Positions 1-9,336 of a stretch of 64,000 nucleotides of DNA are shown one piece after another. The stretch is from Thermoleophilia bacterium UBA6103 (GTDB lineage Bacteria; Actinomycetota; Thermoleophilia; UBA2241), in the NCBI GenBank assembly GCA_002423545.1, contig DIWP01000001.1, positions 124,001-188,000 on the forward strand. Direction: 5' to 3'. Position numbers and translations under genes: made by a program. The first letter of the stretch is position 1; the number at the start of each line of letters is the position of its first letter. The notes under the pieces are model-generated. The model saw nothing but the letters and a program-made list of their open reading frames with translations, was not told the DNA's origin and did not search any database.

Positions 1-210
1 CTCCAGGGGGCGCAGCAGGAAGGGATAGAGGACGGTGCCCGTGTCGGTCTCGAGGACGGCCCCGCAGGCCCGACCGTCTCCGTGGCGCTGCCAGAGGAGG
101 TGGTAGCCGGCCGTGAAGTAGACGTCCTGCAGATCGAGCGGCAGGTCTGCGATCCGCGCATCCCACTCGGACCGCTCCCGTTCCAGGTCGAGGACGCGGA
201 ACACCGTCAA
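1..210 (-). CDS. FemAB/GNAT-like aminoacyltransferase, N-terminal fragment
   Basis: This is the first 70 codons of a gene that continues past the left edge. The translation contains LPLDLQDVYFTAGYHLLWQR followed by a GDG segment, which resembles the start of lipid II:glycine glycyltransferase-like (FemAB/GNAT superfamily) proteins common in polysaccharide clusters. A TTG start is chosen because it overlaps the TGA stop of the upstream sugar transferase (TTGA), the same coupling seen through the operon. The family transfers aminoacyl or acyl groups to cell-wall or glycan amines; here the acceptor may be the exopolysaccharide. The catalytic half is outside the window, so the assignment rests on N-terminal similarity only. 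Confidence 0.6.
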   Translation of the reverse strand, partial: MTVFRVLDLERERSEWDARIADLPLDLQDVYFTAGYHLLWQRHGDGRACGAVLETDTGTVLYPFLLRPLE

Positions 211-857
211 CCCCCGGCCGACCGGTCGACGGGCTCCACGTCTTCCATGAACTCCTCGCTGACGTCGTTGGTGGAGCCGCGGCGGAAGAGGACGGCCGGC
301 AGCGTGGCCAGCAGGATGCGCAGGTCTGTGCCCAGCCCGAGATTGTCGACGTACTCATCGTCGTAGGCGATCATCTGCGACCGCCGCAGCGTGTTGCGCC
401 CGCGGATCGCCACAAAGCACGTCATGCCGGGCCTGACGCTCAGGATCCGGTCGTAGAGGTGTCCGTAGCGCTGCACGATGAACGGAAGGTTGGGCCGCGG
501 TCCCACCAGGCTCATGTCTCCGAGGATGACGTTGAAGATCTGCGGCAGCTCATCGAGGCTGGTGGCTCGCAGCCAGTGCCCGGCCGGCGTGATGCGCGGG
601 TCGCCCTCCTCGAGGTAGAAGCCCTTGCCCTGCTCGACGGCACCGACGACCATGGTGCGGAACTTGAAGATGCGGAAGACCCGGCCGCCGCGTCCCACCC
701 GTTCCTGGCGAAAGAACACCGGCGCGCCGCTGGTGAGGCGGACGATGAGCGCCACGACGCCGAGGAGCGGCGAGATCAGCACCGTGCCGGGGATCGTGAG
801 GCCCAGGTCGAGCGCACGCTTGCCGTGGCGTTCGTAGAAGCTGGTGGGCACGGGCAC
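207..857 (-). CDS. Bacterial sugar transferase (initiating glycosyl-phosphate transferase)
   Basis: A protein of about 216 residues that matches the bacterial sugar transferase family. It transfers a sugar phosphate to undecaprenyl phosphate at the inner membrane and so starts polymer assembly. The sequence shows the N-terminal membrane segment ([20 protein letters not shown]), the basic [20 protein letters not shown] block, the LDELPQ motif and the [12 protein letters not shown] signature, all diagnostic. It lacks the extra membrane domains of WbaP-type enzymes, so it is the short form. The GTG start at 857 lies 13 nt after the upstream stop; a second GTG at 851 is also possible. Its stop overlaps the start of the FemAB-like gene, which implies coupled translation. 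Confidence 0.9.
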   Translation of the reverse strand: MPVPTSFYERHGKRALDLGLTIPGTVLISPLLGVVALIVRLTSGAPVFFRQERVGRGGRVFRIFKFRTMVVGAVEQGKGFYLEEGDPRITPAGHWLRATSLDELPQIFNVILGDMSLVGPRPNLPFIVQRYGHLYDRILSVRPGMTCFVAIRGRNTLRRSQMIAYDDEYVDNLGLGTDLRILLATLPAVLFRRGSTNDVSEEFMEDVEPVDRSAGG

Positions 858-870
858 TGGATCGACCCCG

Positions 871-3363
871 TCAGGCTCGGGAGAGCAGGTAGCGCAGCGA
901 GCGCACGGCAGGCAGAGGGTCGTCGACGGCGAACACGGCGCGCACCTTGCGCTTGCGGTAGTCGCGCAGCACCGCCGCCAGGTCCAGGTCGCCGCAGCGC
1001 GCCATCTGGTAGGACACGTAGAGGTCCTTGGCGAGGTAAGCCCAGGCGAGGTCGTCGCGGAAGAGCCGGCACGTTGACGGTACCCGACCGCAGAGGTCGG
1101 CGTAGGCGAGAGCGGCCATGTCGAAGCGGTCGTTGGCCGCGAGGCCGAACCACACCGGCGGACGGGTGTTGACCTCCAGCAGCTTGAACGTGTCGTCGCG
1201 GGAGTCGTGGGCCATCTCCACGTGGGCGATGCCGCGGTAACCGGCGTGCAGCAGCAGGCGCAGGCCCTGGTCGAGCACGCGATCGTCGTGGTCGACCTCG
1301 AAGAAGGCGCTGGTCCCGAACTTGAGCGGCCCCTGCCGGACCTTGCGTCCGACGACGGAGGCGAGCGGACGGCCGTCGGTCGAGATGTAGGCCAGCAGCG
1401 ACCAGATGCGGTCGCTGGAGTCGGGGATGAACTCCTGTACGAGGGTCTCGAAGCCGGCGTCGGAGGCCGTGCGCCACTTGGCGACCGCCTCATCGACCGA
1501 GTCGGCCAGCATGACCTTCTCGCCGAAGTGCAGAGCGAAGTCCTGGCCCTCCACCGGCTTGAGGAGGAACGGTGCTCGCAGGCCGCTGTCGCGGATGGCC
1601 TGCTCGCAGTCGGCGTGCACCGTGGCCGGCGCCGGCACGCCGGCCGCGGCGGCGACCTCGGCGAGCCTCTCCTTGCGGCGCAGGCTCCAGGTGACGTCGG
1701 GGTCGGGCGGCAGAGGGACGTCGGCGATGTCCCGCACCGCGTCCCAGTTGCGCAGCACGAAGGCGACGTGCTCGTCGCGCTCGGCGAAGAGGACCAGCCG
1801 GCCGTTCTCGGCCGCCAGCTCCTGCAGGATCCGGAGAGTGCGCCGATCGCGATCGCCGCACTCCGGTGATGGCGGCACCACGTGCCGGGAGCGCAGGTAC
1901 CGCGAGCTCATGGCGAAATCGGTGGAGCTGAAGGCGACGCCGTGGACGGGGACGCCGCTGCGACCCAGCGAGCGCACGATGGCCAGGCCGGCGTGCAGCA
2001 GGCCGAGGACCACGGCCGGGCGATCCTCGCCCGCGGCGCCGGCGCGGTGACCCACGGAGCCGGCCGTTCGCGCGGCAGCGTCGTTGTGACCGACGGAGCG
2101 CGGGGCGGTCCGGTACGTCGCCGCGGACGGGGCGGCGTCGGCGACGGCCGCCTCGAGCACTTCGGCAAGCCGGTCGGCCATGAGGTCGCGGTCGAACTCG
2201 CGTTCGGCCAGGACACGCGCGTTGAGGCCCATTCGGGTCACGACGTCGGGCTCGGCCGCCAGCGCCGCGAGGGTGGCGGCCAGGGCGGGGCCGTCGCCGG
2301 CGGGGACGTAGGCGCCGGCCCCCTCGCGCTCGACGAGCCGCCGCAGCCACCCGTCGAGGTCGACCACCACCGGCCGTCCGGCGGCCAGCGAGTCGAAGAA
2401 CTTGTTCGGCGAGTTGCTCTGGAGAGAGGGATAGGGCGCGAACAGGGTGAGCGTGACGTCGGCGGCGCCGACGATGCCGGCCAGGCGGTGCTTGGCGACC
2501 GGCTCCAGGAAGCGAACGTTGTCGAGCCCGGCTCCTTCGGCGCGGGCCTGCTGGGCGGCGCGTTCGGTGCCGTCGCCGATGCAGACGAAGGCGACCCGTT
2601 CGTCGCCGGCGGCCTTCAGCACGGTGGCGGCGTCGACGAGCTGTGCCAGCCCATTGGCGCGCCCCATGGCGCCGGTATAGAGAGCGACGAACCTGTCCTG
2701 CAGGCCGTGCTGCCGGCGGAAGTCGGGGTCGACGGCGTCGGGCCGGAAGAGGTCGAGGTCGCTGGCGTTGGGGATGAACACCAGCTTGTCGGCCGGTACG
2801 CCGCGCTCGATGAGGGAGGTCTGCGAGCCCTCGCTGAGGACGATGACCTTGCGGGCTTGGGCATAGAGGCTCATCTCAAGGCGCTCGGCCCAGCGTGCCA
2901 GGCGACGGCTGCGGAGCATGCCGAGCTCGATCGGCACCGCCGGCCACAGGTCCCGGATCTCGAAGACGAACGGCACGCCCTTGAGGCGGGAGACGACGAC
3001 GCCGGGGATGCCGATGGTGAGCGGCGTCGAGGAGGCGAACACCACGTCGGGTCGCGGCAGAGCCAGACCGGCCGCGGCGGCGGCGGCGGTGAAGCCGGCG
3101 AACGACGCCATGCGGGCCGCCGCCGACATGAACTGCGAGTACGGCATCGAGAGGTACACGACGTCGATGCCGTCGACGCGCTCACGCGCGACCAGCCGAC
3201 CGCGCGGGCGCTCGGTGCGGTCGAGCTCGAGCGCCCGCGTGTCGCGACTGACGATGGTGACCCGATGGCCGCGCTCGACCAGCCGGCGTGCCAGTTCATA
3301 GGACCTCGTCGGGGTGGCCCGGCTGCGGGTGGCGAAGTACTGGTGGAAGTAAAGGACCCGCAT
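871..3363 (-). CDS. GT4 glycosyltransferase fused to ATP-grasp ligase
   Basis: An 830-residue bifunctional protein. Residues 1 to about 405 are a WbuB-like GT4 glycosyltransferase: the start MRVLYFHQYF, a FEIRDLWP segment, and donor-binding SPNKFFDSLAAGRPVV. A low-complexity linker (about 405-445) leads into an ATP-grasp domain (about 446-830) that opens with VVLGLLHAGLAIVRSLGRSG and has FLLKPVEGQ and the metal-binding KLLEVNTRPP. The second half resembles the stand-alone ATP-grasp protein at 8095-9336. Known families give sugar transfer plus ATP-dependent carboxylate-amine ligation. A coupled addition of an acid or amino acid to the sugar being transferred is inference. Its ATG overlaps the upstream TGA by one base (TGATG). 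Confidence 0.85.
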   Translation of the reverse strand: MRVLYFHQYFATRSRATPTRSYELARRLVERGHRVTIVSRDTRALELDRTERPRGRLVARERVDGIDVVYLSMPYSQFMSAAARMASFAGFTAAAAAAGLALPRPDVVFASSTPLTIGIPGVVVSRLKGVPFVFEIRDLWPAVPIELGMLRSRRLARWAERLEMSLYAQARKVIVLSEGSQTSLIERGVPADKLVFIPNASDLDLFRPDAVDPDFRRQHGLQDRFVALYTGAMGRANGLAQLVDAATVLKAAGDERVAFVCIGDGTERAAQQARAEGAGLDNVRFLEPVAKHRLAGIVGAADVTLTLFAPYPSLQSNSPNKFFDSLAAGRPVVVDLDGWLRRLVEREGAGAYVPAGDGPALAATLAALAAEPDVVTRMGLNARVLAEREFDRDLMADRLAEVLEAAVADAAPSAATYRTAPRSVGHNDAAARTAGSVGHRAGAAGEDRPAVVLGLLHAGLAIVRSLGRSGVPVHGVAFSSTDFAMSSRYLRSRHVVPPSPECGDRDRRTLRILQELAAENGRLVLFAERDEHVAFVLRNWDAVRDIADVPLPPDPDVTWSLRRKERLAEVAAAAGVPAPATVHADCEQAIRDSGLRAPFLLKPVEGQDFALHFGEKVMLADSVDEAVAKWRTASDAGFETLVQEFIPDSSDRIWSLLAYISTDGRPLASVVGRKVRQGPLKFGTSAFFEVDHDDRVLDQGLRLLLHAGYRGIAHVEMAHDSRDDTFKLLEVNTRPPVWFGLAANDRFDMAALAYADLCGRVPSTCRLFRDDLAWAYLAKDLYVSYQMARCGDLDLAAVLRDYRKRKVRAVFAVDDPLPAVRSLRYLLSRA

Positions 3364-4478
3364 CAGCGACCGCCGGCGCCGGAGTCGCCGCCGCGCCCGC
3401 CGCCGGCCCCGCTCGCTCCGGTGTCGGGGTCTGCCGTGGCGTCCCAGAACACCTGGTCGTAGTAGCGCACGGTGCGGCGCGAGCTGCGCACGCGGGCCTG
3501 CAGCTCGGGCAGCACGTCATCGGGCAGCTCGCCGAGGGCGCGTTTGATGCCCAGGTACGGCAGGTCGAAGTCTTCCTGGTAGACGAACGTGGAGACGCGC
3601 GGGTTGACCTCGAGCAGGCTGTCGCCCTTGAACTGGATGTTGACGAACCAGTCGAGCTGCAGGGCACGGCAGATGTGGCGCGCCGCCGCGACCAGGTCGG
3701 GACGCTCCACGGTCCTGAAGGCCATCGCAAGGCCGGTGTCGATGGCCTCACGCGTCTTCGTCTGGTGCAGCAGGATGCTGCCGTCCTCGACCAGTGCGTC
3801 GACGGTGTGCTCGACGCCCTCCACGTACTCCATGAGCATGAGCCGCGGGAACTCCACGGCGTCGCGGAAGAGGCTCACGAACTCGTCGAGCGTCATGACC
3901 ACGTCGCTGGGCCGCTCGTACAGCAGGTGGCGCACGCGATCGACGTCGGCGCGCAGCACGCGGAAGCCGCGCGAGCCCTTGGCCACCGGCGGCTTGAAGC
4001 AGACCGGCCGCTCCGGGTACCCGAGGCGACGGGCGCCGATGACGAACTCGTCGAGGCTCGTGGGCACGATCATGTCGGGCTGCCGGATGGGAGTGTCGAG
4101 TAGCGCGGCGTGCATGGCCGCCTTGTCGTTGCACGCGTCGATGCCGCCGGGCTCGCCGACGAGGACGCGGGTACCCAGGCGCTCCAGCTCTTCCTTGTGG
4201 CGCGAGACGGGTCCCACCTCCAGCGACGACTGCACGAAGAGGATGTCCGGCCGCCGCCGCTCGACCTGCTGCAGGAGTGCTTCCATGTAGTCCTCGCTGG
4301 TACCCCAGGGCACCAGCGAGAAGCTGTCGCCGAGGAAGCGGCCGAGGGCGTCCGGCCGCGCGTCGAGGGCGTGGATGCGCACCTCGCGCTCCCCGTTGTC
4401 CTTGAGCATGCGGATGAGCGTGGAGGCACCCGGGCAGCCGGAGGCGGTGAGGACGATCGAGAGGGGTCTGAGCGTCAC
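3363..4478 (-). CDS. ATP-grasp ligase (carbamoyl-phosphate synthase large subunit-like fold)
   Basis: A 371-residue protein with a Rossmann-like start (SIVLTASGCPGASTLIRML), then ATP-grasp features: PVCFKPPVAKGSRGFRV for the nucleotide-binding loop, LMEYVEGVEHTVDALV for the hinge and SLLEVNPRVSTFVYQEDFDL with the metal-binding Glu and Asn. This type resembles CarB-like stand-alone ATP-grasp proteins in polysaccharide loci, which ligate a carboxylate to an amine at the cost of ATP. The substrate is unknown. The GTG start at 4478 is preceded by GGAGCAGGA. The C-terminus is a Gly/Arg/Ala-rich tail. It lies 79 nt after the PIG-L deacetylase and directly before the glycosyltransferase-ATP-grasp fusion. 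Confidence 0.8.
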   Translation of the reverse strand: MTLRPLSIVLTASGCPGASTLIRMLKDNGEREVRIHALDARPDALGRFLGDSFSLVPWGTSEDYMEALLQQVERRRPDILFVQSSLEVGPVSRHKEELERLGTRVLVGEPGGIDACNDKAAMHAALLDTPIRQPDMIVPTSLDEFVIGARRLGYPERPVCFKPPVAKGSRGFRVLRADVDRVRHLLYERPSDVVMTLDEFVSLFRDAVEFPRLMLMEYVEGVEHTVDALVEDGSILLHQTKTREAIDTGLAMAFRTVERPDLVAAARHICRALQLDWFVNIQFKGDSLLEVNPRVSTFVYQEDFDLPYLGIKRALGELPDDVLPELQARVRSSRRTVRYYDQVFWDATADPDTGASGAGGGRGGDSGAGGR

Positions 4479-4557
4479 GGCGTTCCTGCTCCGGGTCGCC
4501 GGCTCATGTCGCCGGAGTCCTCATGGATGGTGCGCGTACGGTGTCCAGCGCCGCTCC

Positions 4558-5196
4558 TCAGACGACCCAGCGGTAGAGCTCGAAGACCTCGGCCAGATCC
4601 CGGCCTACGTCGATGGCGCGGGTGAACGCCAGGTTGCGGACGTAGTCCTCGCGGGCGTAGTTGCGATGCTGCTGACTCTGGTAGCACAGGAGCGCCGCCA
4701 CCTTCTTGTCGATGTGGCGCCGCTCGAGCGTGACGTACACCTGGTGGTTGAAGGTGATGTTGTTCCACGGTATCTCGTAGCCGAGGAGCGTGGTGCGCTT
4801 GAAGGCACGCAGTCCCTCCTGGGCGATGGTCTGGTGGTCCTGATGCAGGTCGTTGAGCGACGGCATGAGCACCAGGTCGGGTTGCAGATCGCTCTGGATC
4901 TCGATGAGCCGCTCGAGGATCTCCTGCCGGTTGGCCGGGAAGGTGCGGACCTCGAAGTCGAAGACACGCAGATCGTCTTCCGGGATACCGATCGCGGTCG
5001 TCGCGTGACGCACCTCGGTGGCCAGGATGTCTCGCGGGAAGCCGTCCGGCACCGAGCGGGTGGCGATGGAGAACGCGGCGTACGTGACGCGCGCGCCCTG
5101 TTCGACGAACCGTGCCATGGTGCCGCCACAGCCCAGCTCGCCGTCGTCGGTGTGCGGTGCGAGGACGAGCACGTTGGAGAAGAGCTCGACGGTCAC
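4558..5196 (-). CDS. PIG-L/LmbE family deacetylase
   Basis: A 212-residue zinc-dependent deacetylase of the LmbE/PIG-L family. The metal motif PHTDDGELGCGGT sits near the N-terminus and the second motif is HQDHQ, both typical. Family members remove the acetyl group from N-acetylglucosaminyl conjugates (for example MshB, PIG-L). In this operon the likely substrate is an N-acetylated sugar or lipid-linked precursor, freeing an amine that the neighbouring ATP-grasp or FemAB-like enzymes could acylate; that link is inference. The start is GTG, preceded by the strong AGAAAGGGGAGCCG, and gaps of about 70 and 79 nt separate it from its neighbours, so it has its own ribosome-binding site rather than coupled translation. 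Confidence 0.88.
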   Translation of the reverse strand: MTVELFSNVLVLAPHTDDGELGCGGTMARFVEQGARVTYAAFSIATRSVPDGFPRDILATEVRHATTAIGIPEDDLRVFDFEVRTFPANRQEILERLIEIQSDLQPDLVLMPSLNDLHQDHQTIAQEGLRAFKRTTLLGYEIPWNNITFNHQVYVTLERRHIDKKVAALLCYQSQQHRNYAREDYVRNLAFTRAIDVGRDLAEVFELYRWVV

Positions 5197-5266
5197 CGGC
5201 TCCCCTTTCTTGCGCCGCGGAGAGGCGGCGCACCGTGGTGTGCGGGGACAGCGCGGGGCACGGGAC

Positions 5267-8098
5267 TCAGGCCTCCCGCGACGCCCTGAGCGCGCGGCAG
5301 CGCCGCGCCAGAAGCTCGGCGTAGAAGTCTACCAGACGGCCCTCGATAGCTTCCCACGAGTAGCGCGCCTCCACGGCGGCGCGGGCGCGGGAGCCCATCT
5401 CCGTCAGAGTCCCGCGGTCGACGTCGAGCAGGGTGCGCACGCCGGCGAGGTGCCCGGCGACGCCGGGCTCCACGGCGACGCCGCAGCGCTCCTCGCGGAC
5501 CACGTCGCCGCGGCCCGGCAGGTCGCTGACCAGCACCGCGAGGCCGACCGCCATGCCCTCGTAGAGCTTGGTGGCCACCGTCGGCCGCGCATACTGGGCC
5601 GTCTGGAGGGCCGGCACCCAGACGACGTCGGCGCCGGCCAGCAGGTCCGGGACGTCTTCCGGCGGCACCCGGCCGAGCAACGTCAGGCGGCCGGCCAGCT
5701 CCCCGTCGGCCGCTGCCCGCACCTCGGCCTCGAAGTCGGGATTGGAGAACGTGCCGCCAAGGTAGAGCACGGCGCCGTCGACCTGTCTCAGCACGTCGAG
5801 CATGACGTCGACGCCGCGGGTGCGCGTGAGGCTGCCGATGTAGATGAGCTTGAGGCGCTGCTCGGCGACCATCCCGGGCTGCGGCTGGGCGTCGCGGAAA
5901 CGTGCGAAGCGCGGGTAGTTGGGCAGCGTGACCCGCAGATCGGGGCGCCCGCCGAGTTGCTCGAACTGCTCGTCGACCACGGCCACGACCCCGTCGGCCA
6001 GAGAGACCAGCGACCGCTGGCCGCCCACTGTGGCCCGGGCGGCTACCGGTCGCAGCCGTCGCGGGATGTAGTACTTGCCTTCCACGGCCTGGGCGACGTA
6101 CTCGTGCATGTCGTAGACCAGGCTGCCCACGAGCGGCCGCAGCGCGGGAAAGAGGGTCAGCAGCTCCGGGTCGTGGACGTGGACCACATCGGGACGCAGG
6201 CGATGCAGCTCGCCCAGCAGCGGCGCCGCGCTCAGCCAGCGGGTACGGCGTGACCGATGCGGCAGCTCGCCGAGATGCACGCCGCTCGCGAAGCCGCTGC
6301 CGGCGCCCGGCGCCAGGTAGGTGACCTCGTAGCCGGCGTCGGCCAGCGAGCGGCACTCGCGTTCGAAGATGCGCGGGTCGTCCGGGCGGTGGACCACGGA
6401 GATGTGGACGACCCGGGGACGTTCCTCGTCCCACTCTGGCTCGCGGCTGCCGGTACGCTGCTTGGAGCGGGGCGCCGGGGTCACCGGGTCGGCTCCAGGT
6501 GCCTTCCCGCCGGGTCGCCCCGCCGCGGTCTCAGGGGTGGGACGGCCGGGCGCGCCGGCCGCCGTGTCGGGTGCGGTGATGTCCGTCGCCGCGTCGCCGA
6601 CGATCTTCTCGTCAGTGCCGACGGAGCGTGCGGTCCAGCGCCGCACGATCTCGGCGGCCGGAAGGCACTCGCCGCCGTTCTGCTGCACCCAGCGGACGAT
6701 CTCCCAGTACGTGTCGCCGTAACCGCGGCCGATGTAGGGATGAAAGCGAGTGTGGTGCCAGAGGATGGCGGCGGCGCCTCCGGACGCCCGCATCCTGTCC
6801 AGGACGGTCACTGTGGCCCGGCGTCCCTCGTCGGCGGACAGGTGGCGGTAGTGACGCTCCTGGAGCGTCGAGTCCATCACCGCCAGCGGCAGCTCGACGA
6901 TGTCCAGCGGCCGGTCGTACGCCATGTCCCAGGGGTGGAACGGATGCGAGAAGCCGCAGCGGAAGCCCTCCTGCTCGGCGAACGCCAGACTTGTGTCGTA
7001 GGCGAACCCCGCCTGCTCGACGAGCGGCAACGACGTGTGGTAGAGGCACTTGAGGTAGTGGTAGCGGATACCGTCGATGCGGCCGCCGCTCGCCGCGGCG
7101 AGCGACGCGCGGTCGGCGCGCAGCGACGCCGCATCGATCGAGTCGCGGTGGTTGCCGTGCAGGCCGACCTCTCGGTCGGCGGCAGCCAGTAGCTTGAGCA
7201 GCTCCGGTCGCCGTCGGCGGTAGGTCGCCGGCTGGTTGCCGTCGGTGCGGTGCTGGTGGCTGGCGATGATGTAGAAGCTGGAGGAGACGCCGAGCGCGTC
7301 TTCCCCGGCGATCAGCTCCGGGAAGGTGTACGCCGGATCCCTGCCCTGTGGCAGGTCGTAGCGCAGGTGATGGGCGGCGGCGCCGAGCTCGAAGCGGGCC
7401 GTCGCCCAGCGGCGCCGGCCGAGTCCCTGGACCAGGCGGCGCGCCCAGGCCAGCCAGCCGCGCGCGGTCCAGCGTTGCAGGCCGTCCACGTCGTGCGTGA
7501 GCGCGACCAGGAAGCGCGGCACCGGCGCCGGCCCCGGCAGGCCCAGGGCCGCGCAGCGCTCGGTGAGGACGGTGCGCAGCCACGCCGCGTACGCGTCGCA
7601 GGCCGGCTCGTCGAGGCGCAGAGCCTCGTTGTCGGCGAAGAGGCTGGCCGTGTAAGGGAAGCGGCCGTGCCGGTCTCGCTCGGGGCGCGTCAGCTCGTCC
7701 CAGCAGGCGAGCAGCATGAACGCCGATATGACGAGGTCGAAGGGCACGGCGAAGCCGGCGCCCTGAGCAGGGAAGGCGCCGACCAGGCTGCCCGATCCGA
7801 TCCCCGCCGCGGTCGGCGCCGCGTCGATGTCCATGGTGCGGAACGACTCCGCCGGCAGAGGCTGGCGCGCGGCGATGAGCTCCTCGGCCTCCAGGGTCGA
7901 GGGGATGGTCGGGACACCGGCGATGGGCTGCTGAGCATAGGCCAGCGCGCAGGCGGTGGCACGGTCCGGGTCGGTGACGACGGCCGGGCGCACGCCGGCG
8001 GGCGGGCCCAGGCAGTCGAGGACCCAGCGGACTTTGGCCGACAGGGCTTCGGGGGCGGCGACGAAGACCGGGATCTCGGTCAGCGTCGGCCGGCTCAC
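5267..8098 (-). CDS. Polysaccharide deacetylase fused to GT4 glycosyltransferase
   Basis: A 943-residue fusion. Residues 1 to about 170 look like the DUF7033-type region that precedes some polysaccharide deacetylases. Residues about 170-490 are a carbohydrate esterase 4-like domain with ALTHDVDG, GLHGNHRDS and ILWHHTRF. A Pro/Ala/Gly-rich linker (about 500-570) leads to a GT4 glycosyltransferase (about 575-930) beginning RPRVVHISVVHRPDDPRIFE and containing DVVHVHDPELL, VTLPNYPRF and the donor-site TKLYEGMAVGLAVL. The GTG start at 8098 is chosen because it overlaps the upstream stop as GTGA; longer in-frame extensions run into the neighbouring gene. The protein probably acts on the cytoplasmic or membrane-linked glycan; acting order is unknown. 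Confidence 0.85.
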   Translation of the reverse strand: MSRPTLTEIPVFVAAPEALSAKVRWVLDCLGPPAGVRPAVVTDPDRATACALAYAQQPIAGVPTIPSTLEAEELIAARQPLPAESFRTMDIDAAPTAAGIGSGSLVGAFPAQGAGFAVPFDLVISAFMLLACWDELTRPERDRHGRFPYTASLFADNEALRLDEPACDAYAAWLRTVLTERCAALGLPGPAPVPRFLVALTHDVDGLQRWTARGWLAWARRLVQGLGRRRWATARFELGAAAHHLRYDLPQGRDPAYTFPELIAGEDALGVSSSFYIIASHQHRTDGNQPATYRRRRPELLKLLAAADREVGLHGNHRDSIDAASLRADRASLAAASGGRIDGIRYHYLKCLYHTSLPLVEQAGFAYDTSLAFAEQEGFRCGFSHPFHPWDMAYDRPLDIVELPLAVMDSTLQERHYRHLSADEGRRATVTVLDRMRASGGAAAILWHHTRFHPYIGRGYGDTYWEIVRWVQQNGGECLPAAEIVRRWTARSVGTDEKIVGDAATDITAPDTAAGAPGRPTPETAAGRPGGKAPGADPVTPAPRSKQRTGSREPEWDEERPRVVHISVVHRPDDPRIFERECRSLADAGYEVTYLAPGAGSGFASGVHLGELPHRSRRTRWLSAAPLLGELHRLRPDVVHVHDPELLTLFPALRPLVGSLVYDMHEYVAQAVEGKYYIPRRLRPVAARATVGGQRSLVSLADGVVAVVDEQFEQLGGRPDLRVTLPNYPRFARFRDAQPQPGMVAEQRLKLIYIGSLTRTRGVDVMLDVLRQVDGAVLYLGGTFSNPDFEAEVRAAADGELAGRLTLLGRVPPEDVPDLLAGADVVWVPALQTAQYARPTVATKLYEGMAVGLAVLVSDLPGRGDVVREERCGVAVEPGVAGHLAGVRTLLDVDRGTLTEMGSRARAAVEARYSWEAIEGRLVDFYAELLARRCRALRASREA

Positions 8099-9336
8099 AG
8101 CTCGATCTCCTCGGAGCCCGGTCCGCCGGCCGTACGTCGACCCGCTCCGCGTCGGGCGGCCACCTTCGCCATGCGCCAGAAGTTGACCAGCCCGGGGCCG
8201 GGGTCGTCGAGCGCCATGACGCCGTCGCTGCGGATCCCGCCGAGCGATGCCAGCCACTCCCCCATGCCCTGCTCGCCGCGCCGGATCTCGCGCATGCTGT
8301 CGACTCCCTCTTTGAGGATCAGCACCCACTTGCCGCCGTCGCACTGCCGCGGCGCCGTGAACGGCTTCCCGATGGCATCGGCGTACGAAGCAAGCGTGAG
8401 GTTCACGCCGCTGGCGGCCGCCAGCGAGTGCCAGAGCCAGTGACGGGCGTTGACCTCCATGAGCTTGTAGCGCCCGTCGCGCGGGTCGCGCTTGAACTCG
8501 ACCTGGCTGACGCCGTGATAGTGCAGCTCGCGCAGCAGACGCAGGCCGGCCTCGGCGAGCTCGTCGATCCAGACGCTCACGGCCAGCCGCGCGGTGCCGA
8601 ACGTCCGCGGGTGCTGACGCAGCTTCCTGCCGGTGAACACCGCCAGTGGGCGCGACCGGGCATCGAGGGTCGAGCCGACGGTGTACAGCTCGTCGTCACC
8701 GCCGGGCACGATCTCCTGGAGCATCAACGTGCCGCAGTCGGCGCAGCGCTCATACACCGCTTCGAGCCGGTCCGGCGACTCGACGATCAGCACCGGTCGC
8801 CTGAAGCGCGTCTTGAACGCCAGGCTCTGGACCGGCTTGAAGATGGCAGGAAAGGGGATCTCGGCGGCGCCGGCCTCCAGATCGGCCGGGGAGCGGACGA
8901 ATGCGGTGAGCGGCGTGTCGACGTCGGCCCGCCACGCCGCCCGCATCTGCTCCTCCTTGTCGTAGAGGCGCACCATCGTGCGCCAGTCCGAGAACGGGAT
9001 GCGGAACCATTCGCGCAGCTGTTCCGCATGTCGCGAGACCGGCCAGATGAACTCGTCGTGGGTGGGGAACAGCACCGCCCGCTGGGGCAGACTGCGGCCC
9101 AACTCCTCCAGCCAGGCGACGAAGCCGTCGCCGTCCCCGACCGGTGCGGGGCAGACGCTGCAGGCGGCGTACCGCGAGACGAAGCCCAGCGCGCGAGGAT
9201 CGGGATCGACGGCAAGGACCGGCACCCCGGCACGGGCCAGGTTACGGATGACGCCGAGGCCGTTGGCGTAGGAAGCCTGCAGGACGACGGCCGGCGGTCG
9301 CTGGGCCGCTCGCCGTGCGAAGGATCGGTTGCTCAC
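8095..9336 (-). CDS. ATP-grasp carboxylate-amine ligase
   Basis: A 413-residue stand-alone ATP-grasp ligase. The N-terminal Rossmann-like part reads VVLQASYANGLGVIRNLARA; the ATP-grasp core has FPAIFKPVQSLAFK, LMLQEIVPGGDDELY and YKLMEVNARHWLWH, which holds the metal ligands. It resembles the ATP-grasp half of the fusion at 871-3363, so the operon contains a duplicated ligase type. Stand-alone ligases of this kind join carboxylates to amines; the substrates here are not known, but the setting suggests modification of a glycan. GTG start at 9336 and stop at 8095 are both overlapped by neighbouring genes (GTGA on each side). Confidence 0.82.
   Translation of the reverse strand: MSNRSFARRAAQRPPAVVLQASYANGLGVIRNLARAGVPVLAVDPDPRALGFVSRYAACSVCPAPVGDGDGFVAWLEELGRSLPQRAVLFPTHDEFIWPVSRHAEQLREWFRIPFSDWRTMVRLYDKEEQMRAAWRADVDTPLTAFVRSPADLEAGAAEIPFPAIFKPVQSLAFKTRFRRPVLIVESPDRLEAVYERCADCGTLMLQEIVPGGDDELYTVGSTLDARSRPLAVFTGRKLRQHPRTFGTARLAVSVWIDELAEAGLRLLRELHYHGVSQVEFKRDPRDGRYKLMEVNARHWLWHSLAAASGVNLTLASYADAIGKPFTAPRQCDGGKWVLILKEGVDSMREIRRGEQGMGEWLASLGGIRSDGVMALDDPGPGLVNFWRMAKVAARRGAGRRTAGGPGSEEIEL

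Noticed and set aside
82..366. Short open frame on the plus strand opposite the sugar transferase
   Set aside because: It lies antisense to a gene with strong motifs, shows no similarity and has the composition of a shadow frame.
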